Of a DNA stretch of 64,000 nucleotides, positions 8,979-17,610 are shown piece after piece (the stretch's first letter is position 1; each line of letters opens with the position of its first letter). The DNA is from Radiobacillus deserti (GTDB taxonomy: Bacteria > Bacillota > Bacilli > Bacillales > Amphibacillaceae), in NCBI RefSeq assembly GCF_007301515.1, contig NZ_CP041666.1:1612001-1676000 (forward strand), written 5' to 3'. Both the position numbers and the translations under genes were made by a program. Under the pieces are notes generated by a model. The model ran no database searches and was not told the DNA's origin. It saw nothing but the letters and a program-made list of their open reading frames with translations.

Positions 8979-9248
8979 ATGGCACTAACACAAGAACGTA
9001 AGAACGAGATTATCAATGAATACAAAACGCATGATAATGACACTGGTTCTCCAGAGGTTCAAATCGCTGTCCTTACAGAAGAGATTACTAACCTAAACGA
9101 GCATCTACGTGTTCATAAAAAAGATCATCACTCTCGTCGTGGTCTATTAAAAATGGTAGGGAAACGTCGTAACTTGTTAAACTACCTACGTAATAAAGAC
9201 GTAACACGTTATCGCGAGTTAATTAAAAAACTTGGCTTACGTCGTTAA
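8979..9248 (+). CDS. rpsO: 30S ribosomal protein S15
   Basis: S15 is a primary 16S rRNA-binding protein of the 30S platform. I place the start at ATG 8979 (MALTQERKNEI), giving the standard 89 aa. The frame also contains a GTG at 8970, but that lies inside the AGGAGGTG ribosome binding site. Family signatures are GSPEVQIAVLTEEI, LNEHLRVHKKDHHSRRGLL and KRRNLLNYLR. It has its own promoter and structured leader and is followed by a strong terminator before pnpA. Confidence 0.98.
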   Translation: MALTQERKNEIINEYKTHDNDTGSPEVQIAVLTEEITNLNEHLRVHKKDHHSRRGLLKMVGKRRNLLNYLRNKDVTRYRELIKKLGLRR

Positions 9249-9258
9249 GTTTTGTAAG

Positions 9259-9283
9259 AAAAGCGGGATTATTCCCGCTTTTT
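9259..9283 (+). terminator. rpsO terminator
   Basis: Stem AAAAGCGGGA / TCCCGCTTTT with a TTAT loop, running into a T run. Classic intrinsic terminator. Confidence 0.85.
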
Positions 9284-9304
9284 CTATACGTAAAATTATA
9301 CATA

Positions 9305-9371
9305 GCTCTCTACAAGTTGGTAGCATAGAAGGTTGTAATTTTCACCTTTTAGTACAACCTATTGTCAGAGC
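9305..9371 (+). promoter_or_regulatory. Structured leader upstream of pnpA
   Basis: An inner 8-bp stem (AGGTTGTA 9330-9337 / TACAACCT 9353-9360) sits inside an outer GCTCT/AGAGC pairing. Leader hairpins at this position are known in E. coli pnp, where RNase III and PNPase autoregulation act on them. A similar role here is inference. Confidence 0.4.
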
Positions 9372-9405
9372 ACTAATTTTTTGATTGAGAGGAGTACAAA
9401 ACAAT

Positions 9406-11517
9406 ATGGCAGAAGATAAGAAAGTGTTCTCCACGGAAATCTCTGGAAGACCTTTTTCCGTTGAAATTGGAGAGCTTGCAAAGCAAGCAAATGGCGCTTG
9501 CATGGTGCAATATGGAGATACTTCTGTATTAGCAACTGCAACAGGCTCTAAGGAGCCTAAAGATCTTCCCTTTTTTCCCTTAACTGTGAACTACGAAGAA
9601 CGTTTGTATGCAGTTGGGAAAATTCCTGGTGGATTTATTAAAAGAGAAGGTCGTCCTAGTGAAAAAGCGGTATTAACATCGCGTCTAATTGATCGTCCAA
9701 TTCGTCCGCTTTTCCCAGATGGGTACCGAAATGAAGTACAAGTTATTAGTACTGTCATGAGTGTGGATCAAGATTGCCCCACAGAAATTGCTGCAATGGT
9801 AGGTTCTTCTTTAGCTTTAGGGATTTCTGATATTCCGTTTGGGGGCCCAATTGCAGGTGTTATCGTTGGAAGAGTGGATGGAGAATTCATTATCAACCCA
9901 ACCATTGAACAAGAAGAGAAAAGTGACCTTCACTTGACGGTTGCCGGAACAAAAGATGCGATTAACATGGTGGAAGCGGGAGCTGAAGAAGTTCCAGAAG
10001 AAATCATGCTCGAAGCAATTATGTTTGGTCATGAAGAAATCAAACGCTTAGTTGCTTTTCAAGAGGAAGTCATTGCAGCTGTTGGGAAAGAAAAGATGGA
10101 AGTAAAGCTGTTTGAACTAGATGATGAAATTGTGAATGAAGTAAAAGAAAAAGCAGAAGCTAGTTTAGTACAAGCTATACAAGTTCAAGAAAAACACGCA
10201 AGAGAAGATGCGATTAATGAAGCTAAAAAAGCGATCGTAGAACAATACGAAGAGCAAGAAGCAGAAGAGGATACACTTAAACAAGTGAACATGGTTTTAG
10301 ACAAAATGGTCAAAGAAGAAGTTCGCCGTTTAATTACAAAGGAAAAAATTCGTCCAGATGGTCGTAAGATTGACGAAATTAGGCCTTTATCCTCTCGCAT
10401 AGGTGTTTTACCTAGAACGCATGGCTCTGGATTATTCACACGTGGACAAACGCAAGCGTTAAGTGTTTGTACGTTAGGTGCACTAGGGGACGTACAAATC
10501 CTAGATGGTTTGGATTTAGAAGAATCTAAACGCTTTATGCATCATTACAATTTTCCATCCTTTAGTGTTGGAGAAACAGGACCAATTAGAGGACCAGGTC
10601 GTCGTGAAATCGGACATGGTGCATTAGGAGAACGTGCTTTAGAAGTAGTCGTACCTTCTGAGAAGGATTTTCCTTATACGATTCGCCTTGTGTCTGAAGT
10701 TCTAGAGTCAAACGGTTCTACATCTCAAGCGAGTATTTGTGCAAGCACATTAGCAATGATGGATGCGGGTGTCCCAATCAAGGCTCCAGTTGCTGGGATT
10801 GCAATGGGTCTTGTGAAGTCTGGTGAAGATTATACAATCCTCACTGATATTCAAGGGATGGAAGATTTCCTTGGAGATATGGATTTTAAAGTTGCTGGAA
10901 CTGAAAAAGGGGTTACAGCTCTTCAAATGGATATCAAAATTGAAGGTCTATCTAGAGAAATTTTAGAAGAAGCGTTAACACAGGCGAAAAAAGGGCGTAT
11001 GGAGATTCTGAAGCATATGCTTGAGACGATTGATGCACCAAAAGACGAGCTTTCTAAATACGCACCTAAAATTCTTACGATGCACATTAAGCCAGATAAA
11101 ATTCGTGATGTGATTGGACCAAGTGGGAAACAAATTAATAAGATCATTGAAGACACTGGTGTAAAAATTGATATCGAGCAAGACGGAACGGTCTTTATTT
11201 CTTCAACAGAAATGGAAATGAACAAAAAGGCTCAAAAAATTATCGAAGACATTGTTCGTGAAGTAGAAGTTGGCGAAATGTATCTTGGTACAGTTAAACG
11301 TATTGAGAAGTTCGGTGCATTTGTAGAGCTATTTAAAGGAAAAGAAGGGCTTGTTCATATTTCAGAGATGGCAGAAGAAAGAATTAACAAAGTCGAGGAT
11401 GTTGTCAAACTCGGAGATCAAATCATGGTGAAGGTTAAAGAAATCGACAACCAAGGACGTGTCAATCTTTCTCGTAAAGCTGTTTTAAAGGAAGAAAAGG
11501 AAAAACAAAATTCGTAA
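9406..11517 (+). CDS. pnpA: Polyribonucleotide nucleotidyltransferase (PNPase)
   Basis: PNPase is the main 3'-5' phosphorolytic exoribonuclease of Bacilli. The start is set at ATG 9406 (MAEDKKVFSTEI), preceded by GAGAGGAGT; the frame is open 21 bases further upstream. The 703-aa protein has two RNase PH domains (about 1-220 and 315-545), separated by an alpha-helical linker, then a KH domain (IRDVIGPSGKQINKII, ~565) and an S1 domain (GTVKRIEKFGAFVELF, ~630). Length and order are normal. It stands after the rpsO terminator and before ylxY. Confidence 0.98.
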   Translation: MAEDKKVFSTEISGRPFSVEIGELAKQANGACMVQYGDTSVLATATGSKEPKDLPFFPLTVNYEERLYAVGKIPGGFIKREGRPSEKAVLTSRLIDRPIRPLFPDGYRNEVQVISTVMSVDQDCPTEIAAMVGSSLALGISDIPFGGPIAGVIVGRVDGEFIINPTIEQEEKSDLHLTVAGTKDAINMVEAGAEEVPEEIMLEAIMFGHEEIKRLVAFQEEVIAAVGKEKMEVKLFELDDEIVNEVKEKAEASLVQAIQVQEKHAREDAINEAKKAIVEQYEEQEAEEDTLKQVNMVLDKMVKEEVRRLITKEKIRPDGRKIDEIRPLSSRIGVLPRTHGSGLFTRGQTQALSVCTLGALGDVQILDGLDLEESKRFMHHYNFPSFSVGETGPIRGPGRREIGHGALGERALEVVVPSEKDFPYTIRLVSEVLESNGSTSQASICASTLAMMDAGVPIKAPVAGIAMGLVKSGEDYTILTDIQGMEDFLGDMDFKVAGTEKGVTALQMDIKIEGLSREILEEALTQAKKGRMEILKHMLETIDAPKDELSKYAPKILTMHIKPDKIRDVIGPSGKQINKIIEDTGVKIDIEQDGTVFISSTEMEMNKKAQKIIEDIVREVEVGEMYLGTVKRIEKFGAFVELFKGKEGLVHISEMAEERINKVEDVVKLGDQIMVKVKEIDNQGRVNLSRKAVLKEEKEKQNS

Positions 11518-11525
11518 CAACACGC

Positions 11526-11552
11526 AAGAAGCTGGCATGCCAGTTTCTTTTT
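11526..11552 (+). terminator. pnpA terminator
   Basis: Imperfect stem-loop centred on CTGGCATGCCAG with flanking AAGAA/TTTCTT pairing and a T-rich 3' end. Confidence 0.6.
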
Positions 11553-11643
11553 ATTTAGAGTAAAATTCCGGTTTGTGATTCCTTCCATATTCGTTCTACC
11601 TTGTCCTCGCTAATCATATCGTTTAAACGAGGAGGGGAATTGA

Positions 11644-12600
11644 ATGAACCGTTGGAATCGTTTTTTTATGCAATTATTAGCATTTTTCCTGATCATTGCG
11701 ATTGGTTATCAAGTGAAACCAAATCCATTTGCCTTAAATGATTTATCTAGCATACATCATATAGTGCCTGTAAGTGAAGATAATACTCTTCTGAAGACTA
11801 TTAAGGAAAAAAGCAAAGAGTACGAAGAACCTGCAGAAAATGCAAAAATTCATGATGTGTGGAAGAAGATGCCAGGTAGAAATGGGATAAAAGTAAATAT
11901 TGAAGCATCCTATAAAAAGATGAAGGAAAAAGGAAGGTTTGATGAAACCCTCTTAGTCTATGACCAAGTGAAACCAGAGGTAACGTTAAAGGACCTACCT
12001 CCGTCTCCTATTTATCGGGGACATCCAGACAAACAAATGGTAGCTTTCTTAATTAACGTGGCTTGGGGAGAAGATAACATTCCAAGTATCTTAAATACAT
12101 TAAAGAAACAGAAAGTGAAAGCAACCTTCTTTATTGAAGGGAAATGGGCTTCGAAAAACCCAGACCTTGTTAAAATGATTCAAGAGGAAGGACATTTAAT
12201 CGGAAATCATGCATATAACCATCCTGATATGAGTCGGTTAGGGGATGCAGAAAATAGAGAGCAAATCGTCAAGACTAATGAGATTTTAGAGGGCATATTA
12301 GGTGAACGTCCGAAATGGTTTGCTCCTCCTAGTGGAAGTATGAATGATCAGGTTGTGAAGCTTGCGGCCGAGGAAGGCATGGAAACAATCCTATGGACAG
12401 TGGATACAATCGATTGGAAGAAGCCTACGACAGACGTTATGGTTAACCGTGTTATGGGTAAACTACATCCTGGGGCTATGATTTTGATGCATCCAACTGA
12501 TGTCATTGAACGAGGTCTAGAAGACTTAATTTTGAATATTAAAGAAAAAAAGTATAAACTAGGTACAGTTGCACGTTTATTGAGTGAAAAAAGGTTTTGA
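11644..12600 (+). CDS. ylxY: Polysaccharide deacetylase-like sporulation protein YlxY
   Basis: A 318-aa NodB-fold protein with an N-terminal signal/anchor helix (residues ~6-22), so it is exported. The NodB region (~135-305) has HAYNHP (~200, metal-binding His pair) and WFAPPSGSMND (~225). Motif 1, normally TFDDG, reads INVAWGED, so the catalytic and metal Asp residues are replaced. The same change occurs in the YlxY family as I know it, so this member may bind glycan without deacetylating it. It lies between pnpA and mlpA, as in B. subtilis. ATG 11644 has an AGGAGGGGAATTG site. Confidence 0.88.
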   Translation: MNRWNRFFMQLLAFFLIIAIGYQVKPNPFALNDLSSIHHIVPVSEDNTLLKTIKEKSKEYEEPAENAKIHDVWKKMPGRNGIKVNIEASYKKMKEKGRFDETLLVYDQVKPEVTLKDLPPSPIYRGHPDKQMVAFLINVAWGEDNIPSILNTLKKQKVKATFFIEGKWASKNPDLVKMIQEEGHLIGNHAYNHPDMSRLGDAENREQIVKTNEILEGILGERPKWFAPPSGSMNDQVVKLAAEEGMETILWTVDTIDWKKPTTDVMVNRVMGKLHPGAMILMHPTDVIERGLEDLILNIKEKKYKLGTVARLLSEKRF

Positions 12601-12643
12601 TTGTTAGTTGTATGCTGTTTATACAGTAATAGGAGGAAATAGT

Positions 12644-13861
12644 TTGCTACTAAGACACACTTGTCAAAATGGATTACGAATAGTACAAGAACACATCCCA
12701 TCCGTACGTTCCGTAACAATAGGTGTATGGGTTCTAACAGGTTCTAGAAATGAGACAGCTCCTATCAATGGGATTTCTCATTTTATTGAGCATATGTTTT
12801 TTAAAGGAACGAAAACAAGGTCTGCTTTGGATATTGCAGAAGCATTTGATGCAATCGGTGGACAGGTCAATGCATTTACGTCTAAAGAGTACACCTGTTA
12901 TTATGCAAAGGTATTAGATACGCATAAAGATTTTGCCTTAGAAGTACTAGCGGACATGTTTTTCAATTCTACCTTCGATGCGGAGGAAATGGAACGCGAG
13001 AAGAAAGTCGTATTAGAGGAAATTAAAATGGCAGATGATACGCCAGATGACATTGTTCATGATTTACTATCCCAGGCCTCTTACGGACAGCATCCGTTAG
13101 GTTACCCAATCTTAGGGACGGAGCAAACCTTACAATCTTTTAAAGATACTGATTTGCGTAGCTATATGGATCAACGCTACCGTCCAGATAATGTGGTCAT
13201 TTCGGTTGCAGGTAATGTAGATGAACAGTTTATGAAACAGATTGAGAGTCATTTTGGTACATATGAAGGAACCGAAAGTAACAGAGAATTAGAGAAACCA
13301 ACATTCTTAACGGAACAAATTGTCCGAAAGAAAGAGACAGAACAAGCACATCTCTGTTTAGGCTACAACGGTTTGCCACTTGCGCATGACCAAATGTACA
13401 GTTTAATCGTTATGAACAATGTGTTAGGTGGAAGTATGAGCTCTCGCCTATTTCAAGAAGTTCGGGAGAAAAAAGGATTAGCTTACTCCGTCTTTTCATA
13501 CCATAGCACATTCATGGATAGTGGTCTATTAACCATTTATTCGGGGACGGGAAATGAACAACTTCCATTATTGAGAAAAACGATTGAAGACGTCATTGAG
13601 AACCTTATCCAACATGGGTTAACGGAGAAAGAATTGAAAAATAGTAAAGAACAGCTCAAGGGAGGCTTAATGCTGAGCTTGGAAAGTACGAATAGTAGAA
13701 TGAGTCGTAATGGAAAGAATGAATTAATTCTTCAACGGCACCGTACGTTAGATGAAATGGTGGAGGAAATTGATGCTGTCACCATGGAAAGTACTAATCA
13801 AATCATTCAAGATATCTTTTCACAGCCTTTTTCAAGCGCATTAGTTTCTTCAGACGCATAA
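12644..13861 (+). CDS. mlpA: M16 family zinc protease MlpA (YmxG)
   Basis: A processing-peptidase-like metalloprotease of the insulinase/M16 family. I choose TTG 12644 (MLLRHTCQNGLRIVQ) because AGGAGG lies 8 bases upstream and the N terminus then matches relatives; the frame itself is open from 12608. The 405-aa product has the inverted zinc motif HFIEH (~residue 47) with a downstream Glu in the EKKVVLEEIKM segment (~125), and the R-Y-like C-terminal SMSSRLFQEVREKKGLAYS (~262). No secretion signal is seen. A strong terminator follows. Confidence 0.93.
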   Translation: MLLRHTCQNGLRIVQEHIPSVRSVTIGVWVLTGSRNETAPINGISHFIEHMFFKGTKTRSALDIAEAFDAIGGQVNAFTSKEYTCYYAKVLDTHKDFALEVLADMFFNSTFDAEEMEREKKVVLEEIKMADDTPDDIVHDLLSQASYGQHPLGYPILGTEQTLQSFKDTDLRSYMDQRYRPDNVVISVAGNVDEQFMKQIESHFGTYEGTESNRELEKPTFLTEQIVRKKETEQAHLCLGYNGLPLAHDQMYSLIVMNNVLGGSMSSRLFQEVREKKGLAYSVFSYHSTFMDSGLLTIYSGTGNEQLPLLRKTIEDVIENLIQHGLTEKELKNSKEQLKGGLMLSLESTNSRMSRNGKNELILQRHRTLDEMVEEIDAVTMESTNQIIQDIFSQPFSSALVSSDA

Positions 13862-13869
13862 GTAAATGT

Positions 13870-13906
13870 AAGCACATCTTCGATTCATAGAAGATGTGCT
13901 TTTTTA
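13870..13906 (+). terminator. mlpA terminator
   Basis: A perfect 12-bp stem (AAGCACATCTTC / GAAGATGTGCTT), an 8-nt loop and six T residues. It directly abuts the ribosome binding site of the next gene. Confidence 0.9.
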
Positions 13907-13920
13907 GGAGGGAAAGAAAG

Positions 13921-14319
13921 ATGGGGATTATCACATTATTGTTGTTTATGCTTCTCTCTAACTCTTTATTAAAAAAAGTAAATAAAATCTTGAAGTGGAT
14001 TGCTTTGGGCTATTATGTAGCCTTGTCTGCTATTTTCCTTTTCGGGGATTGGTACATAACAAACCACTTTCATCTGAAGAATGGGCCAGTTCCAAAGGAA
14101 GGATTCGCGACACATTTTGATTGGATTAGTACGTTTGGTTACTTTTATCTGATACCAATGGTCATCATCGTTATATATGTAAGTTTAAGAGGGGTAAAAA
14201 ACATTTATCCAAAAGGATTAAGAGTATTTTTATCTATCTTTATCATTACGGTTTCCTTCGGGATGGGGTATATCGCCTTGTTCTGCTTTGTCTTAATTTT
14301 TTATGGGTTCGCACCATAA
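13921..14319 (+). CDS. Hypothetical membrane protein
   Basis: A 132-aa protein I do not recognise. The start is taken as ATG 13921 with AGGAGGG 8 bases upstream; the frame is open 27 bases further. It has four likely membrane segments (about 2-16, 24-42, 78-98 and 106-130), a hydrophilic loop near 45-72 (ITNHFHLKNGPVPKEGF) and a short basic first loop. It is inserted between mlpA and ymxH, which are adjacent in B. subtilis. Its ribosome binding site touches the mlpA terminator, so expression probably depends on read-through or an unrecognised promoter. Confidence 0.7.
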   Translation: MGIITLLLFMLLSNSLLKKVNKILKWIALGYYVALSAIFLFGDWYITNHFHLKNGPVPKEGFATHFDWISTFGYFYLIPMVIIVIYVSLRGVKNIYPKGLRVFLSIFIITVSFGMGYIALFCFVLIFYGFAP

Positions 14320-14377
14320 CTCGGCATAGGACCTCCTCTCTCGCATACATTTAATAGGGAGAAGAGGAGGAGTGTAA

Positions 14378-14614
14378 ATGAGATATCGAGAATTGAGCGG
14401 CAAAGAAATTGTCGATGTTCGAAATGGGTCTAGACTCGGAATGCTAGGCCAAACGGACCTGGAATTAAATGAAAAAACGGGGGAGATTGAGTCCTTTATC
14501 GTGCCAAACTATAAGTGGTTTGGAATGAAAAAGGAAGGGGATCAAGTCCGGATGGACTGGAAAGATATAAAAAAAATAGGGGATGACATGATTATTATTG
14601 ACCCAAAAAAATAG
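14378..14614 (+). CDS. ymxH: PRC-barrel sporulation protein YmxH
   Basis: A 78-aa PRC-barrel protein of the YlmC/YmxH family, whose members occur in spore formers. The ATG at 14378 has an AAGAGGAGGAG site. The barrel signature is clear: ELSGKEIVDVRNGSRLG, then DLELNEKTGEIESFIVP and the WKDIKKIGDDMIII strand. It sits upstream of spoVFA as in B. subtilis, but a terminator separates the two. The precise role is unknown. Confidence 0.88.
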   Translation: MRYRELSGKEIVDVRNGSRLGMLGQTDLELNEKTGEIESFIVPNYKWFGMKKEGDQVRMDWKDIKKIGDDMIIIDPKK

Positions 14615-14631
14615 AGTGGTACAAACACAGG

Positions 14632-14672
14632 AAGAAGTACATCTGCCTATACTGGTAATGTACTTCTTTTCT
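14632..14672 (+). terminator. ymxH terminator
   Basis: Stem AAGAAGTACAT / ATGTACTTCTT with a 15-nt loop, followed by a T-rich tail. Confidence 0.85.
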
Positions 14673-14728
14673 TTTGAAATCAGCAGGGGAAAGCAACCAT
14701 TTTTCAAGAAACAAGGGCACTTGCAATT

Positions 14729-14756
14729 CACTTTGCATGTTATTCGTCATATTATA
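14729..14756 (+). promoter_or_regulatory. SigK-like promoter of spoVFA-spoVFB
   Basis: CATATTATA (14748-14756) is an exact match to the sigma-K -10 consensus CATAnnnTA. A CAC lies 16 bases upstream in place of the short -35 (AC). The spoVF operon is sigma-K dependent in B. subtilis, which fits. The spacing is one base short of the ideal. Confidence 0.5.
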
Positions 14757-14790
14757 AATTGAAAAGTTTAACTCCAGGTGAGGTGAAAAC

Positions 14791-15687
14791 ATGAAATCAA
14801 ACAAGAACATCGCTATTATAGGCGGTGATGCAAGATATCTACAAATGATTAAACAATTATCTAAATCAGAGGATATCCATATACAAGTAGTAGGATTTGA
14901 TCATTTAAACCAAGGATATACCGGTGTAAATCAAGTGGAAATGGATGATTTACGTGTTAACCAGTTAGACGCAGTTATTCTTCCTATTCCTGGTACAGAT
15001 GATCAAGGTTTTATCGAAACCACTTTTTCTGACCAAAAAATTCAGATTACACTAGACTGGTTACAGCAACTGCCCGACCATTGTGTCATCTTTAGTGGTA
15101 TTGCCAATGATTATCTGAGAGAGAATGCACAACAAGCAGGAATTCGATTAATTCCACTTATGGGACGGAATGATGTTGCAATATACAACTCGATTCCAAC
15201 CGTAGAAGGTACTATTATGATGGCTATTCAACATACAGATTTCACCATCCATGGTTCCAATGTCATTGTTTTAGGACTTGGAAGAGTTGGAATGAGTGTG
15301 GCAAGCAAATTTTCTGCATTAGGTGCGAAAGTGTTTGTCGGGTCGCGCAACAAAGAAGATATTGCACGAAGCATTGAAATGGGATTAACAGGTTTTCACA
15401 TGAATGAACTTTCTTCATATACTCCTAATTGTGACATTCTTATTAATACCGTACCGGCCAAAGTCGTAACGGATGATGTTATAAAACCGATGATGGCCCA
15501 TGCGTTAATTATTGACCTAGCCTCAAAACCTGGTGGAACAGATTTTGAATATGCTGATAAACGAGGTATCAAGGCAATTCATGCGTTAGGATTACCGGGA
15601 ATTGTGGCTGCAAAAACAGCAGGGGAAATACTTGGTACAGTTGTTGAGCAGGTCCTAAAGGAACATCAAGAAGAAAGGGGTCTTTAA
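14791..15687 (+). CDS. spoVFA: Dipicolinate synthase subunit A
   Basis: DpaA is the NAD(P)-dependent dehydrogenase subunit that helps convert dihydrodipicolinate, made by DapA, into dipicolinic acid in the mother cell. The 298-aa protein has an N-terminal domain (IAIIGGDARYLQMIKQL) and a Rossmann domain with VLGLGRVGMSVASKF (~168). The conserved LGLPGIVAAKTAGEI segment is near the C terminus. The ATG has an AGGTGAGGTG site. The spoVFB start is 4 bp after the stop, so the two are co-transcribed, with a sigma-K-like promoter upstream. Confidence 0.95.
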   Translation: MKSNKNIAIIGGDARYLQMIKQLSKSEDIHIQVVGFDHLNQGYTGVNQVEMDDLRVNQLDAVILPIPGTDDQGFIETTFSDQKIQITLDWLQQLPDHCVIFSGIANDYLRENAQQAGIRLIPLMGRNDVAIYNSIPTVEGTIMMAIQHTDFTIHGSNVIVLGLGRVGMSVASKFSALGAKVFVGSRNKEDIARSIEMGLTGFHMNELSSYTPNCDILINTVPAKVVTDDVIKPMMAHALIIDLASKPGGTDFEYADKRGIKAIHALGLPGIVAAKTAGEILGTVVEQVLKEHQEERGL

Positions 15688-15691
15688 AGTC

Positions 15692-16288
15692 ATGTCGTTA
15701 AAAGGGAAACGAATTGGTTTTGGTTTAACAGGATCTCACTGCACTTATGAAGCGGTTTTTCCACAGATCGAAAAATTGGTAGAACAAGGAGCTGATGTAG
15801 TTCCTGTTGTATCCTACACTGTACAGAACACAGATACAAAGTTTGGGAAAGCAAAGGATCACCTTCAACGAATTAGAGAGATCACTGGAAAGGACTTAAT
15901 TACAACGATTCCAGAAGCAGAGCCTTTAGGTCCTGCAGCTCCATTAGATTGTATGGTTATTGCTCCATTGACTGGTAACTCCATGAGTAAGCTAGCAAAT
16001 GGTCTTACGGATAATCCGGTATTAATGGCAGCTAAAGCTACTATTCGAAATGGAAATCCTGTTGTATTAGGTATCTCAACGAACGATGCACTAGGTTTAA
16101 ACGGAGTTAATTTAATGAGACTCATGGCTACAAAGTTAATTTACTTCATTCCTTATGGTCAAGACGACTATATTAAGAAACCGAATTCCATGGTATCGGA
16201 CATGGAATTGTTATCTGACACAGTAGAAGAAGCCTTAGAGTTCAAACAAATTCAACCCGTTATTATAGAACGAATGAAATCCCAATAG
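15692..16288 (+). CDS. spoVFB: Dipicolinate synthase subunit B
   Basis: DpaB is the flavoprotein-fold subunit of dipicolinate synthase. The 198-aa protein shows the family start KGKRIGFGLTGSHCTYEAVF, the DCMVIAPLTGNSMSKLANG segment (~87) and NPVVLGISTNDALGLNG (~125). It immediately follows spoVFA. Together the subunits make the spore-core dipicolinate needed for heat resistance. An inverted repeat follows before asd. Confidence 0.95.
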   Translation: MSLKGKRIGFGLTGSHCTYEAVFPQIEKLVEQGADVVPVVSYTVQNTDTKFGKAKDHLQRIREITGKDLITTIPEAEPLGPAAPLDCMVIAPLTGNSMSKLANGLTDNPVLMAAKATIRNGNPVVLGISTNDALGLNGVNLMRLMATKLIYFIPYGQDDYIKKPNSMVSDMELLSDTVEEALEFKQIQPVIIERMKSQ

Positions 16289-16304
16289 ACTCTTTCTGCC
16301 CAGC

Positions 16305-16366
16305 GCAGTTGAAATACACGAAAGGGAAAAGAAGAATTGGAAAGGTTCATCTTGTATTTCAACTGC
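16305..16366 (+). repeat. Long inverted repeat between spoVFB and asd
   Basis: A perfect 14-bp inverted repeat (GCAGTTGAAATACA 16305-16318 / TGTATTTCAACTGC 16353-16366) encloses a 34-nt loop. There is no T run, so this is not a typical terminator. It could be an RNA structure or a protein site. Confidence 0.6.
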
Positions 16367-16479
16367 TGTGTGAGTTAACTTGGTGAGAATGCTTTAAATA
16401 GCAGATCTTCGAGCGGTAGTGGAGAATATGGTAAAGAGCCAATCAAAATTACCCTTTCTGTACCTTCCTAGTGTAAGAG

Positions 16480-16490
16480 TATGTTAAAAT
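16480..16490 (+). promoter_or_regulatory. Extended -10 promoter upstream of asd
   Basis: TATGT-TAAAAT is an extended -10 element; the -35 region is weak. It lies 55 bp upstream of the asd start. Confidence 0.4.
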
Positions 16491-16545
16491 ATATTATTAA
16501 TGAAACAATTACACTAGAAAGAAGAAGAGAGAGGAGAAAAAATTA

Positions 16546-17592
16546 GTGGAAAATCTAAAAGGCTATCATGTTGCCGTGGTTGGCGCAACAGGAGCAGTAG
16601 GACAAAAAATGTTGGAAACATTAGAGAAAAAGAATTTTCCAATTGAAAGCATAACATTACTTTCATCCAGCCGTTCTGCTGGTACTAAAATAAACTTTAA
16701 AGGTGAGGAGTATGTCGTCCAAGAAGCAACACCTGAAAGCTTCGAAGGCATACACATTGCGTTATTTTCAGCAGGAGGATCTGTATCTAAAAAACTAGCT
16801 CCTGAAGCAGTAAAAAGAGGTGCAGTTGTCATAGACAATACAAGTGCATACCGCATGGATCCAGAGGTTCCGTTAGTGGTACCTGAAGTAAATGAAGAGG
16901 ATTTGAAGAAACATAATGGAATTATTGCAAATCCAAACTGTTCTACTATTCAAATGGTAGCAGCTTTAAAACCACTACAAGATGCATATGGCTTGTCTAG
17001 AATTATTGTGTCCACGTATCAAGCGGTTTCAGGAGCAGGTACGGTTGCATCGGAAGAACTTCGCAACCAAGCACGAGACATGTTAGATGGCAAGGAAGCC
17101 AATGCGGAAATTTTACCTGTTAAAGGAGATAAAAAGCATTTCCCAATCGCTTTTAATGCACTTCCACAAATCGACGTATTCCAAGAGAATGGCTATACGT
17201 TTGAAGAAATGAAAATGATTAATGAGACGAAAAAAATAATGCATGCACCAGAGCTTCATGTTTCTGCTACATGTGTGCGTCTCCCAATTGTTACTTCTCA
17301 TGCAGAAAGTGTCTATATTGAATTGAATCAAGATGGCTTAGAAGTGGCAAATTTACACAAAGTATTGCAATCCGCAGAGGGTGTTGTACTGGAAGATAAC
17401 CCTTCTGAGCAAGTGTATCCAACTCCACTTAGTGCAGCTAATAAAAGCGATGTGTTCATAGGACGTGTTCGTAAAGACCTAGATAACCCGAAAGGATTCC
17501 ATTTATGGGTAGTATCCGACAACCTTCTAAAAGGAGCAGCGTGGAATTCTGTACAAATAGCAGAAAGTCTTATCAAAAACAATTTGCTGTAA
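16546..17592 (+). CDS. asd: Aspartate-semialdehyde dehydrogenase
   Basis: Asd reduces aspartyl phosphate to aspartate semialdehyde, the branch point to lysine, diaminopimelate, threonine and methionine. The GTG start at 16546 follows AGAGAGGAG. The 348-aa protein has the NADP-binding VVGATGAVGQ motif (~11) and the catalytic Cys132 in NPNCSTIQ. Family length and order are normal. It is followed after 18 bp by dapG, and the dap genes also supply dipicolinate through DapA. Confidence 0.97.
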   Translation: MENLKGYHVAVVGATGAVGQKMLETLEKKNFPIESITLLSSSRSAGTKINFKGEEYVVQEATPESFEGIHIALFSAGGSVSKKLAPEAVKRGAVVIDNTSAYRMDPEVPLVVPEVNEEDLKKHNGIIANPNCSTIQMVAALKPLQDAYGLSRIIVSTYQAVSGAGTVASEELRNQARDMLDGKEANAEILPVKGDKKHFPIAFNALPQIDVFQENGYTFEEMKMINETKKIMHAPELHVSATCVRLPIVTSHAESVYIELNQDGLEVANLHKVLQSAEGVVLEDNPSEQVYPTPLSAANKSDVFIGRVRKDLDNPKGFHLWVVSDNLLKGAAWNSVQIAESLIKNNLL

Positions 17593-17610
17593 ATTAGAGG
17601 TGTCGAATTC

